A stretch of DNA of 64,000 nt from Pseudacidovorax sp. NFM-22 (GTDB lineage Bacteria > Pseudomonadota > Gammaproteobacteria > Burkholderiales > Burkholderiaceae_C): the NCBI RefSeq assembly GCF_021401245.1, contig NZ_JACBFY010000001.1, positions 62,001 to 126,000 on the forward strand, in the 5' to 3' direction. Under the pieces are notes generated by a model. The model was not told where the DNA came from. It made no database searches and saw only the letters and a list, made by a program, of their open reading frames with translations. The translations under genes were made by a program, and so were the position numbers. How positions within the stretch are numbered: position 1 is the first letter of the stretch; each line of letters starts with the position of its first letter. Of the stretch, positions 56,073 through 64,000 are shown one piece after another.

Positions 56073-56873
56073 ATGAGAACCTGGAGCCCCGCCCTGCCTG
56101 CCGGCGAGAGCGCCCATGCGCTGCTGGCGGCGCGCATGCCCGAGGTGGTGCCGGCGCTGGGCGACGCGGCCTTCGGCCCGCGCCTGCTGCAGGCCGTGGC
56201 GGCGACGCTGCCGGTCGCCTCCTTCTCGATCTACCGCACGGGGGCCCGGCCCGCCATCTTCATCAGCGGCAGTCTGGGCGTGCCCGACACCACGCGCGAC
56301 TGCTGGCGGGCCTATCTGTCAGGTCCGGTGCAGCACGACCGCACCTTCCGCGACGGTGGGCCCGCGCCGCTGCGCATGTGCCACATCACGGCCGGCGAAG
56401 TGCCTCCCGAGCACCGGGCCAAGGTGTACGACGCGCATGGTGTGCGCGAGCGGGTGTCGGTGGTGGAGCGCGAGGCGTCGGCCGACGGTGCGCTTTTTGC
56501 CGTCAACTTCTATCGGCACGAAGGGCAGCGGCCCCTGGCCGATGGGCAACTGGCCGATTTCGGCGAGGCCGGCGCCCTGTTGATGGCCCTGGCGCGCAAG
56601 CATGTGGTGCTGGCGTCACCGCCGCAGGAGTCGGCTGGGCAGGCACAGCGGTTGCTCGCCCAGTGTCCCGAACTGACCCAGCGGGAACTGGAGGTCTGCC
56701 TGCGCCTCCTGCGCGGCATGACGCAGGAAGGCATCGCCGCGGACCTCGGGCTGGCGTTGCCGACCGTCAAGACCTACCGCAACCGGGCCTTTGCGCGACT
56801 GGGCATCCATTTCAGGAGCGAACTCTTCGCCCTGATGCTGGAGGCGGGCGAGGGCGCCCTCGCTGCGCGCTGA
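56073..56873 (+). CDS. LuxR-type HTH transcriptional regulator
   Basis: This 266-residue protein has an N-terminal part (about 1-195) with no recognised sensor domain and a C-terminal LuxR/FixJ helix-turn-helix (about 200-262: PELTQRELEVCLRLLRGMTQEGIAADLGLALPTVKTYRNRAFARLGI). It is neither a response regulator nor a classical autoinducer-binding LuxR by visible motifs. Divergent placement from the DUF3237-Bug-tannase unit, 87 bp away, suggests it controls that unit. Confidence 0.9.
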   Translation: MRTWSPALPAGESAHALLAARMPEVVPALGDAAFGPRLLQAVAATLPVASFSIYRTGARPAIFISGSLGVPDTTRDCWRAYLSGPVQHDRTFRDGGPAPLRMCHITAGEVPPEHRAKVYDAHGVRERVSVVEREASADGALFAVNFYRHEGQRPLADGQLADFGEAGALLMALARKHVVLASPPQESAGQAQRLLAQCPELTQRELEVCLRLLRGMTQEGIAADLGLALPTVKTYRNRAFARLGIHFRSELFALMLEAGEGALAAR

Positions 56874-56898
56874 GCGCCGCGCCCACGCCCTCGTTCGT

Positions 56899-57858
56899 TT
56901 AGGCGTGCTCGGCGCTGGCGGCGTCGAGCCGGGCGATCTGGGTCGGGGCCAGCTTGAGCTGCGCGGCGGCCACCAGTTCCTGCAGTTGCTCCAGCGAGGT
57001 CGCGCTGGCGATGGGCGCCGTGATCGACGGCCGGGCGATCTGCCAGGCCAGCGCGACCTGGCCGGGCTTGGCGCCGGTCTCGGCTGCCACCTCGTCCAGG
57101 GCCGCGAGGATGCGCCGGCCGCGGTCGTTCAGGTAGGCCGCCACGGCACGCTCGCCGCGCGTGCTGCGCGAGGCGTCGGCCGCACTGCGGTACTTGCCCG
57201 TCAGGAAGCCCATCGCCAGCGCGAAGAAGTTGATGACGCCGAGTTGCTGCGACTGGCACAGCGGCTCCAGTTCAGCCTCGTACACGGCGCGGTCGCAGAG
57301 GTTGTAGAGCGGCTGCAGGCTCTCGTAGCGCGGCAGGCCCAGTCGTTCGGAGACGGCCAGCGCCTCGGCCAGACGCGGCGCCGTGTGGTTGGAGGCGCCG
57401 ATGGCGCGCACCTTGCCCGCCTTGATCAGCTCGGCGTAGGCGCCCAGTGTGTCCTCGAAGGGCGTCTCGGCGTCGTCGTCATGCGACTGGTACAGGTCGA
57501 TGCAGTCGCACTGAAGCCGGCGCAGCGAGGCCTCGACCGCCTCGCGGATGTAGCGCGGCGACAGCCCCTTCTTGCCTTCGCCCATGGGCTTGCCGACCTT
57601 GGTGGCCAACACGATGCGGTCGCGCTTGCCGGAGGCGCGCAGCCACTTGCCGATGATGGTCTCCGACTCGCCGCCGGTGTGGCCGGGCACCCAGATGGAA
57701 TAGACGTCGGCCGTGTCGATGAAGTTGAAGCCGGCATCGACCCAGGCGTCGAGCAGGCGGAAGGAGGTGGCCTCGTCCACGGTCCAGCCGAAGACGTTGC
57801 CGCCGAAGGCGAGCGGGGAGACCTGGAGGCCGGAACGGCCGAGTGGGCGCAAGTTCAT
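56899..57858 (-). CDS. Aldo/keto reductase
   Basis: This 319-residue NADPH-dependent oxidoreductase starts MNLRPLGRSGLQVSPLAFGGNVFGWT. The catalytic set is D48, Y53 (FIDTADVYS), K87 (LATKVGK) and H126 (DLYQSHDDD). It keeps the ASNHTAPRLAEAL strand and QPLYNLCDRAVYEAELEPLC of the family. The substrate is unknown. Its start overlaps the stop of the histidine kinase gene by 4 bp, so it is probably co-transcribed with the two-component genes. Confidence 0.93.
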   Translation of the reverse strand: MNLRPLGRSGLQVSPLAFGGNVFGWTVDEATSFRLLDAWVDAGFNFIDTADVYSIWVPGHTGGESETIIGKWLRASGKRDRIVLATKVGKPMGEGKKGLSPRYIREAVEASLRRLQCDCIDLYQSHDDDAETPFEDTLGAYAELIKAGKVRAIGASNHTAPRLAEALAVSERLGLPRYESLQPLYNLCDRAVYEAELEPLCQSQQLGVINFFALAMGFLTGKYRSAADASRSTRGERAVAAYLNDRGRRILAALDEVAAETGAKPGQVALAWQIARPSITAPIASATSLEQLQELVAAAQLKLAPTQIARLDAASAEHA

Positions 57859-59267
57859 GTCTGGACAGTGGAAGAAGGAGGCGCGGGGCGCCGGTCGCTG
57901 GCGGCCGCCGGCGTGCCCTGGGCACGCAGCAGCCGGATATGGGCCGCGAAGCCGCGACCCGGAGTGCTGGTGAGGGCGAAGGTGCCGCCCATGCGCTCGA
58001 TGTTCTTGGCCACGATCGACAGGCCCAGGCCCGCACCCGCCGCGGAGGTGCGCGCCGTGTCGCCGCGGAAGAAGGGCTTGGTCAGCTGCGCGAGCATCAC
58101 CGGCGCCACGCCGGGCCCGTGGTCGCGCACCTTGATCAACACCGCCGTCGGCTGCGTCTGCGCCTGGATGTCGATCTGCGTCACGTTCATGCCCGGCGTG
58201 CGCCCGTAGCGGCGCGCGTTCTCCAGCAGGTTCGACAGCACGCGCTTGAGCTCCACCTCGTCGGCCATGACCATGGCGTCGTCGGGCACGTTGATCTGGA
58301 TCTCGACATCGTCCTGGTCGCGCACCGGGAACACGCTGTCGGCCACCACGTCGCGCAGCCTCAGCGGCTGCAGCCGCACATGGTCGGGCCGCGCATAGTC
58401 GAGGAACTTGTCGATGATGCCGTCGAGCTGCGCGATGTCGGCCGCCATGTGGGCACGGGCGTCCTCGTCGGCCACGCTCATTTCGGTCTCCAGCCTCAGG
58501 CGGGCGAGCGGCGTGCGCAGGTCGTGCGAGATGCCGGCCAGCATCACGGCGCGGTCCTGCTCGATCTTGGCGAGCTGGTCGGCCATGCGGTTGAAGCCGA
58601 TGTTGACGGCCCGGATCTCGTTGGTGCGGGCATGCTCGTCGAGGCGATGGGCCTCGTATTCGCCCTCGCGCACCTGGGTCGTGGCCCGCGACAACTGCTT
58701 GAGCGGTCGGTTGATCAGCCGCGTGATCAGCGCCGAGCCCGCCAGCGACATCATGCCGGCGGTGATGAACCAGGCCAGCCAGGTCCGTCCGCCGACGCGC
58801 GAGAAGCGGGCCGGGTCGAGCAGCAGCCAGTACTGGTCGCCGTCGATGCCGAAGCCGATCCACAGCCCCGGCTCGCCGTTGACCTCGCTCGCGATGGTGG
58901 TGCCTTCGCCCAGGCGGCGGATCAGCTCGTCGCGCACGCGGCGGTCGAGCGCCCGGTCGGTGTAGCCCTCGTAGCGGTCGCGCGGCTCGCGCGGAACGAT
59001 GCGCACGCCCTCCTGATCGGCCAGGGTCTTGATCAGGGAGACGCGGGTGATCGCGTCGGAATAGACCAGCGCCGCGCGCGTCAGGTTGACGAGCGAGGCG
59101 ATCTGGTGCGCGGTCTGGACCGTCCGCGGTTCGTCCTCGAAGGCGCGGAAGGTCTGCAGCCAGCCATAGATGCAGCCGAGCAGCAGCAGCACCAGCAGGA
59201 AGAAGGTGCGCCAGAACAGGCTGAAGCCGAGGCGGAAGCGCGTCTGCGCGCGCACCCGCTCGGACAT
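57855..59267 (-). CDS. EnvZ-type sensor histidine kinase
   Basis: The ATG at 59267 (MSERVRAQTRFRLGF) gives 470 residues. A GTG at 59357, just after the regulator stop, would add 30 residues encoded largely by a palindromic repeat-like stretch. Domains are TM1 (FWRTFFLLVLLLLGCIYGW), a periplasmic loop, TM2 (WLAWFITAGMMSLAGSALI), HAMP, a dimerisation domain with phospho-acceptor H248 (GISHDLRTPL), and an ATPase domain with N box NLLENARRY, DHGPGV and GAGLGLSIV. It pairs with the OmpR-type regulator upstream. An EnvZ-like osmotic role is inferred from similarity. Confidence 0.92.
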   Translation of the reverse strand: MSERVRAQTRFRLGFSLFWRTFFLLVLLLLGCIYGWLQTFRAFEDEPRTVQTAHQIASLVNLTRAALVYSDAITRVSLIKTLADQEGVRIVPREPRDRYEGYTDRALDRRVRDELIRRLGEGTTIASEVNGEPGLWIGFGIDGDQYWLLLDPARFSRVGGRTWLAWFITAGMMSLAGSALITRLINRPLKQLSRATTQVREGEYEAHRLDEHARTNEIRAVNIGFNRMADQLAKIEQDRAVMLAGISHDLRTPLARLRLETEMSVADEDARAHMAADIAQLDGIIDKFLDYARPDHVRLQPLRLRDVVADSVFPVRDQDDVEIQINVPDDAMVMADEVELKRVLSNLLENARRYGRTPGMNVTQIDIQAQTQPTAVLIKVRDHGPGVAPVMLAQLTKPFFRGDTARTSAAGAGLGLSIVAKNIERMGGTFALTSTPGRGFAAHIRLLRAQGTPAAASDRRPAPPSSTVQT

Positions 59268-59315
59268 CTCGAGCGGGGAGGGCAGGGTGCCCTGGATGGA
59301 ATCGGGCGGGGGAAG

Positions 59316-59353
59316 CGCCCGCCCCGAAGCGGGGCTGGCTGGGGCCGCAGGGG
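59316..59353. repeat. Palindromic GC-rich element between the regulator and kinase genes
   Basis: GCCCCG-AAG-CGGGGC (59321-59335) followed by TGGCTGGGGC resembles a degenerate copy of the repeat inside czcA, which also carries CTGGCTTGGG. It lies in the 92-bp gap left if the kinase starts at 59267. Confidence 0.3.
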
Positions 59354-59359
59354 GCACGG

Positions 59360-60091
59360 TCAGGCGTTGCCGTCCGGCACGAAGACGTAGCCCACGCCCC
59401 AGACGGTCTGGATGTAGCGTGGCGCGGCGGCATCGGACTCGATGAGCTTGCGCAGACGCGAGATCTGCACGTCCAGGCTGCGGTCGAAGGGCTCGAACTC
59501 GCGGCCGCGGGCCAACTGGGCCAGCTTCTCACGCGACAGCGGCTGCCGCGGGTGGCGCACCAGCGCCTTGAGCATGGCGAACTCGCCAGTCGTCAGCGAC
59601 AGTTCCTCGCCGTCCTTGCGCAGCGTGCGCGAGCCCAGGTCGAACTCGAAGGGGCCGAAGGACACCATCTCGTTCTCGGAAGACGGTGCGCCGGGCGCCT
59701 CCTGCGGCGGCCGGCGGCGCAGCACGGCATGCACGCGGGCCAGCAGTTCGCGCGGGTTGAAGGGCTTGCCGAGGTAGTCGTCGGCACCCACCTCCAGGCC
59801 GACGATGCGGTCCACGTCCTCGCCCTTGGCGGTGAGCATGATGATGGGTGTGCGGTCGTTGGCCGCACGCAGCCGACGGCATACCGACAGGCCGTCCTCG
59901 CCCGGCATCATCAGATCGAGGACGATCAGGTCGACCGTGTCGCGCAGCAGGATGCGGTTGAGCGCCTTGCTGTCTTCGGCCACGATCACCTCGAAACCTT
60001 CCTGCGTCAGGTAGCGGCGCAGCAAGTCGCGGATGCGGGCGTCGTCGTCGACGATCACGATCTTGTCGGTACGGGTCTGGTTTTGAGTCAT
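59360..60091 (-). CDS. ompR: OmpR-type response regulator
   Basis: This 243-residue protein has a receiver domain with the acidic pocket D15-D17 and phospho-acceptor D59 (VLDLMMPGEDG), a conserved GKPFNPRELLARV, and a C-terminal winged helix (about 140-240, FEFDLGSRTLRKDGEELSLTTGEFAMLKALV and FDRSLDVQISRLRKLIE...IQTVWGVGYVFVP). Sequence close to OmpR is visible throughout. The ATG at 60091 (MTQNQTRTDKIVIVDDD) is chosen; longer frames start in an upstream gap. It controls genes on signals from the adjacent kinase. Confidence 0.93.
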   Translation of the reverse strand: MTQNQTRTDKIVIVDDDARIRDLLRRYLTQEGFEVIVAEDSKALNRILLRDTVDLIVLDLMMPGEDGLSVCRRLRAANDRTPIIMLTAKGEDVDRIVGLEVGADDYLGKPFNPRELLARVHAVLRRRPPQEAPGAPSSENEMVSFGPFEFDLGSRTLRKDGEELSLTTGEFAMLKALVRHPRQPLSREKLAQLARGREFEPFDRSLDVQISRLRKLIESDAAAPRYIQTVWGVGYVFVPDGNA

Positions 60092-60255
60092 AGGTACGAC
60101 ATTCCTCGGGAGCAGATTTGTAACAGAGCCGATTGTGGAGGTCGAGTTCACCGATTCTTCGACCCCTGTGCTCCGGCTGACACCACGTTACACAACTTGC
60201 GCCCGCTCGCGTGACAGCAAAGTTCTCGCATTGAAGCGGTGGCAGAGTAGGGGCC

Positions 60256-60609
60256 ATGACGACTGCGTGCTGCTTCCTGCGATCCACCCCCGGCTTCGGC
60301 CTGGCGGTGGTCATGGCTGCGGCGGGCGCCGCGCTGGCGCCCGCCGCGTGGGCCGCTGAAGGCCCGCGCTGGCAGGCACAGGCCGCGCACCAGCGGGCGA
60401 TGCCGCAGGAGGATGCCGCCACCGAGGCTGCCATGCGGCAGCTGTCGCCCGCGCAGCGCGCCGAGTTGCGCGAGCAGCTTCGCAGCGAATGGAATGCCCG
60501 GCACCCGGCCGACGGCGGTGGCGCCGATCCGGCTGCGGCACGCGCCGATGGTTCTCCGTCGCGCCGCGGCTGGAACCTTCCCTTTCCCTGGCGCGACCCG
60601 CGGCACTGA
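60256..60609 (+). CDS. Small exported hypothetical protein
   Basis: This 117-residue protein has a signal peptide ending near AAWAAEGP. The mature part is helical (EDAATEAAMRQLSPAQRAELREQLRSEWNARHPAD) with an RRGWNLPFPWRDP end. The LSPAQRAELREQLR stretch resembles short exported proteins of unknown role in Burkholderiales. It is divergent from ompR and precedes the SIMPL gene. Confidence 0.7.
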   Translation: MTTACCFLRSTPGFGLAVVMAAAGAALAPAAWAAEGPRWQAQAAHQRAMPQEDAATEAAMRQLSPAQRAELREQLRSEWNARHPADGGGADPAAARADGSPSRRGWNLPFPWRDPRH

Positions 60610-60654
60610 ACGGTGCCGCGCGTGCGTCTTCAACTCATCCTAAAGAGGAACTGC

Positions 60655-61377
60655 TTGACCATCCTTCGCCCCCTGCTCCGCGCCGCCGCTCCCGTGGCTT
60701 TCGCCGCCCTTTCGTTGCCCGTGCTGGCGCAGGAGGGGCCGATGTGGTCACCCCCGCAGAACGTGCTCCAGCTGTCGGCATCGGGCTCGGTCGATGCCCA
60801 GCAGGACATGTTGACGATGACGCTGTCGACCACGCGGGACGGAACCTCGGCCGCCGCAGTCCAGGGGCAGTTGAAGGCGGCCGTGGATGCGGCGCTTGCT
60901 GTAGCGCGCACGCAGGTGCAGCCTGGTGATCTGGACGTGCGCACGGGCAACTTCAGCCTGTCGCCCCGCTACAGCCGTGAGGGCAAGATCAACGGCTGGC
61001 AGGGAAGCGCCGAGGTGGTGCTGGAGGGCCGCGACTTTCCCCGAATCACGCAGGTGGCTGGCCGCATCGACAGCCTGACCGTGGCGAACGTGGGGTTCAG
61101 CCTCAGCCGGGAGCAGACCCGCAAGGTCGAGGCCGAAGCGCAGGCCCGCGCCATCGAAAGCTTCCGCCAGAAAGCAGCCGCTTTGGCACAGAACTTCGGC
61201 TTCTCCGGCTACACGCTGCGGCAGGTGTCGGTCAAGGGTCCGCAGGACTTCACAGCTCGGCCGCGCATGATGGCCGCCGAGGCGATGGCCTTCAAGGCGG
61301 ATGCTGCGCCGGTGCCCGTGGAGGCCGGCAAGACCACCGTGACGGTCAATGTGTCCGGGTCTGTGCAGCTGAAGTAG
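60655..61377 (+). CDS. SIMPL (DUF541) domain periplasmic protein
   Basis: AAGAGGAA at 60643-60650 places a TTG start at 60655; the GTG at 60613 has no such site. The 240-residue product has a signal peptide ending at LPVLAQEG and a SIMPL domain (LQLSASGSVDAQQDMLTMTLSTTRDGTSAAAVQGQLKAAVDAAL, YSREGKINGWQGSAEVVLEGRDF, AIESFRQKAAALAQNFGFSGYTLRQVSV). Family members such as BP26 and YggE form periplasmic oligomers and protect against oxidative stress. The exact function is unknown. Confidence 0.9.
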   Translation: MTILRPLLRAAAPVAFAALSLPVLAQEGPMWSPPQNVLQLSASGSVDAQQDMLTMTLSTTRDGTSAAAVQGQLKAAVDAALAVARTQVQPGDLDVRTGNFSLSPRYSREGKINGWQGSAEVVLEGRDFPRITQVAGRIDSLTVANVGFSLSREQTRKVEAEAQARAIESFRQKAAALAQNFGFSGYTLRQVSVKGPQDFTARPRMMAAEAMAFKADAAPVPVEAGKTTVTVNVSGSVQLK

Positions 61378-61425
61378 GGCACCCCGCGCTTCCGGCTGCG
61401 GTGCGGGCAGGCGCGGGCAGCAGCA

Positions 61426-62196
61426 CTACTGCGCCGTCCAGCCACCATCCATGGCCCACGCGACGCCCCGCACCTGGTCCGCCGCAGGCGAGCACAGGAA
61501 GACAGCCAGGCCGCCCAACTGTTCGACGGTCGTGAACTGAAGCGATGGCTGCTTCTCGCCCAACAGGTCGTTGTTCGCCTGCTCGACCGTGATGCCTTCG
61601 CGTGCGGCACGATCATCGATCTGCTTTTGCACCAGGGGCGTCAGCACCCAGCCGGGGCAGATGGCATTGCAGGTCACGCCGGTGGTCGCGGTCTCCAGCG
61701 CCACGGCCTTGGTCAGCCCCACGATGCCGTGCTTCGCCGCCACATAGGCCGACTTTTGCGCCGAGGCGACCAGGCCGTGCGCCGAGGCGATGTTGACGAT
61801 GCGCCCCCAGTTGGCTTCGCGCATGGCCGGAATGGCCAGCCGGGTGGTGTGGAAGGCACTGCTGAGGTTGATGGCGATGATCGCGTCCCACTTCTCGGGC
61901 GGGAAGTCCTCGACCTTCGCCACATGCTGGATGCCGGCGTTGTTGACCAGCACGTCCACGCGGCCGAACTTGCTCGCCGCAAAGGCCATCATGTCCTCGA
62001 TCTGGCTGGCCTTGCTCATGTCGGCGCCGTGGTACTCGGCCTTCACGCCGAGGGCGCGGATCTCGGCCAGTGCGCCATCCGCGTCGCCGAAGCCATTGAG
62101 CACGAGGTTGGCGCCCTGCTGCGCCAGCGCCTTGGCAATGCCGAGTCCGATGCCGCTGGTCGAGCCTGTGACGAGCGCTGTTTTGCCTTGAAGCAT
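61426..62196 (-). CDS. 3-hydroxybutyrate dehydrogenase (SDR), second copy
   Basis: This 256-residue short-chain dehydrogenase has TGSTSGIG (10-17), NNAG (85-88) and catalytic S138, Y151 and K155. ASAHGLVAS, PGWVLTPLVQKQI and the C-terminal MDGGWTAQ are typical of bacterial D-3-hydroxybutyrate dehydrogenases. Together with the gene at 12002 this makes two such enzymes in one window. This copy looks closer to the classical Pseudomonas/Acidovorax enzyme in length and end. It is divergent from an alpha/beta hydrolase gene. Confidence 0.9.
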   Translation of the reverse strand: MLQGKTALVTGSTSGIGLGIAKALAQQGANLVLNGFGDADGALAEIRALGVKAEYHGADMSKASQIEDMMAFAASKFGRVDVLVNNAGIQHVAKVEDFPPEKWDAIIAINLSSAFHTTRLAIPAMREANWGRIVNIASAHGLVASAQKSAYVAAKHGIVGLTKAVALETATTGVTCNAICPGWVLTPLVQKQIDDRAAREGITVEQANNDLLGEKQPSLQFTTVEQLGGLAVFLCSPAADQVRGVAWAMDGGWTAQ

Positions 62197-62264
62197 GATG
62201 GGCTGTTCTCCGCGATCAATTAGGATGGACGCGAGCATATCGCCAGCGCCACGGAGACGTTTGC

Positions 62265-63221
62265 ATGACAGAGCCCATCCTTGATTTCGTGGACTGCGCG
62301 GATGCCGGCGGCGGTCATCGCATGGCCTATTGGCAGTGGGGCGACCCGCAGGCCGGCCATGTGGTGCTGTGCGTGCATGGGCTCACGCGCCAGGGGCGGG
62401 ACTTCGATGCGTTGGCGAAAGTGCTGCTGGCCCAGGCGCTGCAGCCCATCCGCATCGTCTGCCCGGACGTCGTGGGCCGTGGCCGAAGCGACTGGCTGGC
62501 GGAGCCCGCGCACTACCAGTTCCCGCAGTACGTCGCCGACATGATGGCGCTGCTCGCGCACTTGCATGCGCGCGCTCCCATCGAGCAGTTCGACCATGTC
62601 GGCACCAGCATGGGCGGCCTCATCGGCATCTTCCTGGCCGCCCAGCCAACCTTGGTGCCCGTGCCTGTGCGGCGCCTCGTGCTCAACGATGTCGGTCCGG
62701 CGGTTGAATTCGATGCGATCGCCCGCATTTCGGGCTACGTGGGGCAGGGCGGTGTCTATGCCACGGTCGAAGAGGCGGCGCAGGTGCTGCTCGGGATCTC
62801 CGCGGGCTTCGGCCCGCACACGCCCGCGCAGTGGCGTGCGCTGACGGTGCCGATGCTGGTCCCGGCCAGCGAACGCAGCGCCGACGGCCGGCAACGGCAG
62901 GCGCCGGCGCAGGGCAGCACCGATGTCGGCCCTTACCGGCTGCATTACGACCCGGCCTTGTCCGTGGGCCTGCGGGCGCTGACGCGCGAGCAGGCCGCGC
63001 AGGGCGAAGCGGTGGTGTGGGCGGCCTACGATGCCGTGACGGCGCCGACCTTGCTGCTGCGCGGCGCGGATTCCGATCTGCTGTCGCGCAGCACGGCGCA
63101 GGCGATGACGCAGCGGGGCCCCAGGGCTTCGCTCGTCGAGTTCGCCGACGTCGGGCATGCGCCCACGCTGGTCGATCCGGCGCAGTCGTCCGTCGTGGCG
63201 TCCTTCCTGTTCGCGCGTTGA
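62265..63221 (+). CDS. Alpha/beta hydrolase
   Basis: This 318-residue protein shows the oxyanion strand VVLCVHGLTRQGRDFDAL, the nucleophile elbow GTSMGG (S115), an acid in LLRGADSDLL and the base in FADVGHAPTL. There is no signal peptide, so it is cytoplasmic. The ester or epoxide substrate is unknown. It is divergent from the 3-hydroxybutyrate dehydrogenase gene, so a role in hydroxybutyrate oligomer hydrolysis is conceivable but unproven. Confidence 0.88.
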   Translation: MTEPILDFVDCADAGGGHRMAYWQWGDPQAGHVVLCVHGLTRQGRDFDALAKVLLAQALQPIRIVCPDVVGRGRSDWLAEPAHYQFPQYVADMMALLAHLHARAPIEQFDHVGTSMGGLIGIFLAAQPTLVPVPVRRLVLNDVGPAVEFDAIARISGYVGQGGVYATVEEAAQVLLGISAGFGPHTPAQWRALTVPMLVPASERSADGRQRQAPAQGSTDVGPYRLHYDPALSVGLRALTREQAAQGEAVVWAAYDAVTAPTLLLRGADSDLLSRSTAQAMTQRGPRASLVEFADVGHAPTLVDPAQSSVVASFLFAR

Positions 63222-63255
63222 GTGCACATCCAGAATTTGCGATTGAGAGTTGTCA

Positions 63256-64000
63256 GTGTCAGAGCCAGCCGTTGTTGAACATGCCCTGTCCGCCGCCACT
63301 GCCCAGGTGGCGCCGGGCATGGAGGACATGCTGGCCCGCGCCCGCGCCTTCGCAGCACCGCTGATCGAGGGCGAGACGCTCGACACCGGCGAGAACACGC
63401 TGGCGCATGCCGATGCGGTGGCCGCCATCGTGGCCTCGATGGGCGGCTCCGAGGCCATGCAGGCCGCCAGCTATCTCGTCTACGCCTGCCCGCACCTCAA
63501 CCGGCCGCACGAGGTCATTTCCAAGGTCTTCGGCGACAACTACGCCTCCCTCGCGCTGGAGACGACCAAGCTGGTCCAGGTCCAGAAGCAGACGCGCGGG
63601 GTCGTGCAGATGGCCGACGGCAGCGGCGCGCAGACCGAGACGGTGCGCAAGATGCTGCTCGCCTTCTCGCGGGACCTGCGGGTGGTGATGCTGCGCCTGG
63701 CCTCGCGGCTGCAGACGCTGAGGCATGCGGCGGCCGTCAAGCAGCCGGTGCCCGAGAGCATGGCGCGCGAGTCGCTCCAGGTGTTCGCGCCGCTGGCCAA
63801 CCGGCTCGGCATCTGGCAGGTCAAGTGGGAGATCGAGGACCTCTCCTTCCGTTTCCTGGAGCCGGACACCTACAAGCTGATCGCCCAGCTGCTCGACGAG
63901 AAGCGGGCGGAGCGCGAGGTCTATGTCGAGCAGCTGCGCGCGCGGCTCGAGCGGGACCTTGCCAGCCAGGGCATCGAGGCGAAGGTGCAGGGCCGGCCCA
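63256..64000 (+). CDS. relA: RelA (p)ppGpp synthetase, 5' part
   Basis: The GTG at 63256 starts a frame that stays open to the window end (248 residues seen). The HD hydrolase region is degenerate: AHADAVAAI (about 50-58), and YLVYACPHL (73-81) where SpoT enzymes have HD. This marks RelA, a synthetase without hydrolase activity. The synthetase domain begins at SLQVFAPLANRLGIWQVKWEIEDLSFRFLEP. RelA makes (p)ppGpp on amino-acid starvation at the ribosome. The catalytic synthetase residues and ACT domain lie outside the window. Confidence 0.92.
   Translation, partial: MSEPAVVEHALSAATAQVAPGMEDMLARARAFAAPLIEGETLDTGENTLAHADAVAAIVASMGGSEAMQAASYLVYACPHLNRPHEVISKVFGDNYASLALETTKLVQVQKQTRGVVQMADGSGAQTETVRKMLLAFSRDLRVVMLRLASRLQTLRHAAAVKQPVPESMARESLQVFAPLANRLGIWQVKWEIEDLSFRFLEPDTYKLIAQLLDEKRAEREVYVEQLRARLERDLASQGIEAKVQGRP

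Overview
This is GC-rich chromosomal DNA of a betaproteobacterium, most likely a member of the Comamonadaceae (Burkholderiales). The evidence is the smc-zipA-ligA order, a czcI-czcC-czcB-czcA metal-efflux operon, four solitary Bug/TctC-type periplasmic binding proteins, two 3-hydroxybutyrate dehydrogenases, and dispersed palindromic repeats of a kind I associate with this group. No rRNA, tRNA, CRISPR array, transposase or integrase was seen. Both window edges cut genes: a PilZ-domain protein on the left and relA on the right.

Layout. 1-4 kb: PilZ end, tatD, ankyrin protein, GGDEF/EAL protein. 4-9 kb: an aceE-like E1 enzyme divergent from an Lrp/AsnC regulator with a 13-bp palindrome between them, then a Do-type protease. 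9-12 kb: norR divergent from hmp (nitric-oxide detoxification), with candidate NorR sites in the gap. 12-14 kb: 3-hydroxybutyrate dehydrogenase and a MarR-GNAT fusion. 14-21 kb: czc-type RND efflux operon on the minus strand with an extra His-rich membrane protein between czcC and czcB. 21-25 kb: YgiQ radical SAM protein and a LysR regulator. 24.9-27.95 kb: a low-GC island with one 860-residue SIR2-domain protein that has a helical/TPR-like C-terminus. 28-35.4 kb: a catabolic region with two LysR regulators, two Bug proteins, a close arylmalonate decarboxylase homologue, an enolase-superfamily enzyme and an FMN 2-hydroxyacid oxidase. 35.4-46.5 kb: orphan ParA-like ATPase, lipoprotein, smc-zipA-ligA, lipoprotein, def, DoxX, serB. 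46.5-52.7 kb: Bug protein, mfd, ispD-ispF. 52.6-56.9 kb: tannase-family esterase, Bug protein and DUF3237 protein, divergent from a LuxR-type regulator. 56.9-64 kb: aldo/keto reductase, OmpR/EnvZ-type two-component pair, small exported protein, SIMPL-domain protein, second 3-hydroxybutyrate dehydrogenase, alpha/beta hydrolase, relA start.

The best candidate for a little-described system is the SIR2 gene. It keeps the NAD-site and catalytic motifs of defence sirtuins, stands alone in horizontally acquired DNA, has its own AT-rich promoter region with a 14-bp palindrome, and its island appears to have replaced the 3' end of the neighbouring lysR gene. The second is the 28-35 kb cluster, where a decarboxylase, an enolase-superfamily enzyme and an FMN hydroxyacid oxidase could form an aryl-2-hydroxyacid route. 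The third is a dispersed palindromic repeat that has entered coding sequence in frame in ygiQ and mfd and whose half-arm is tandemly amplified at two loci (21 bp x 4 and 30 bp x 3). A different repeat adds about 27 residues to czcA.
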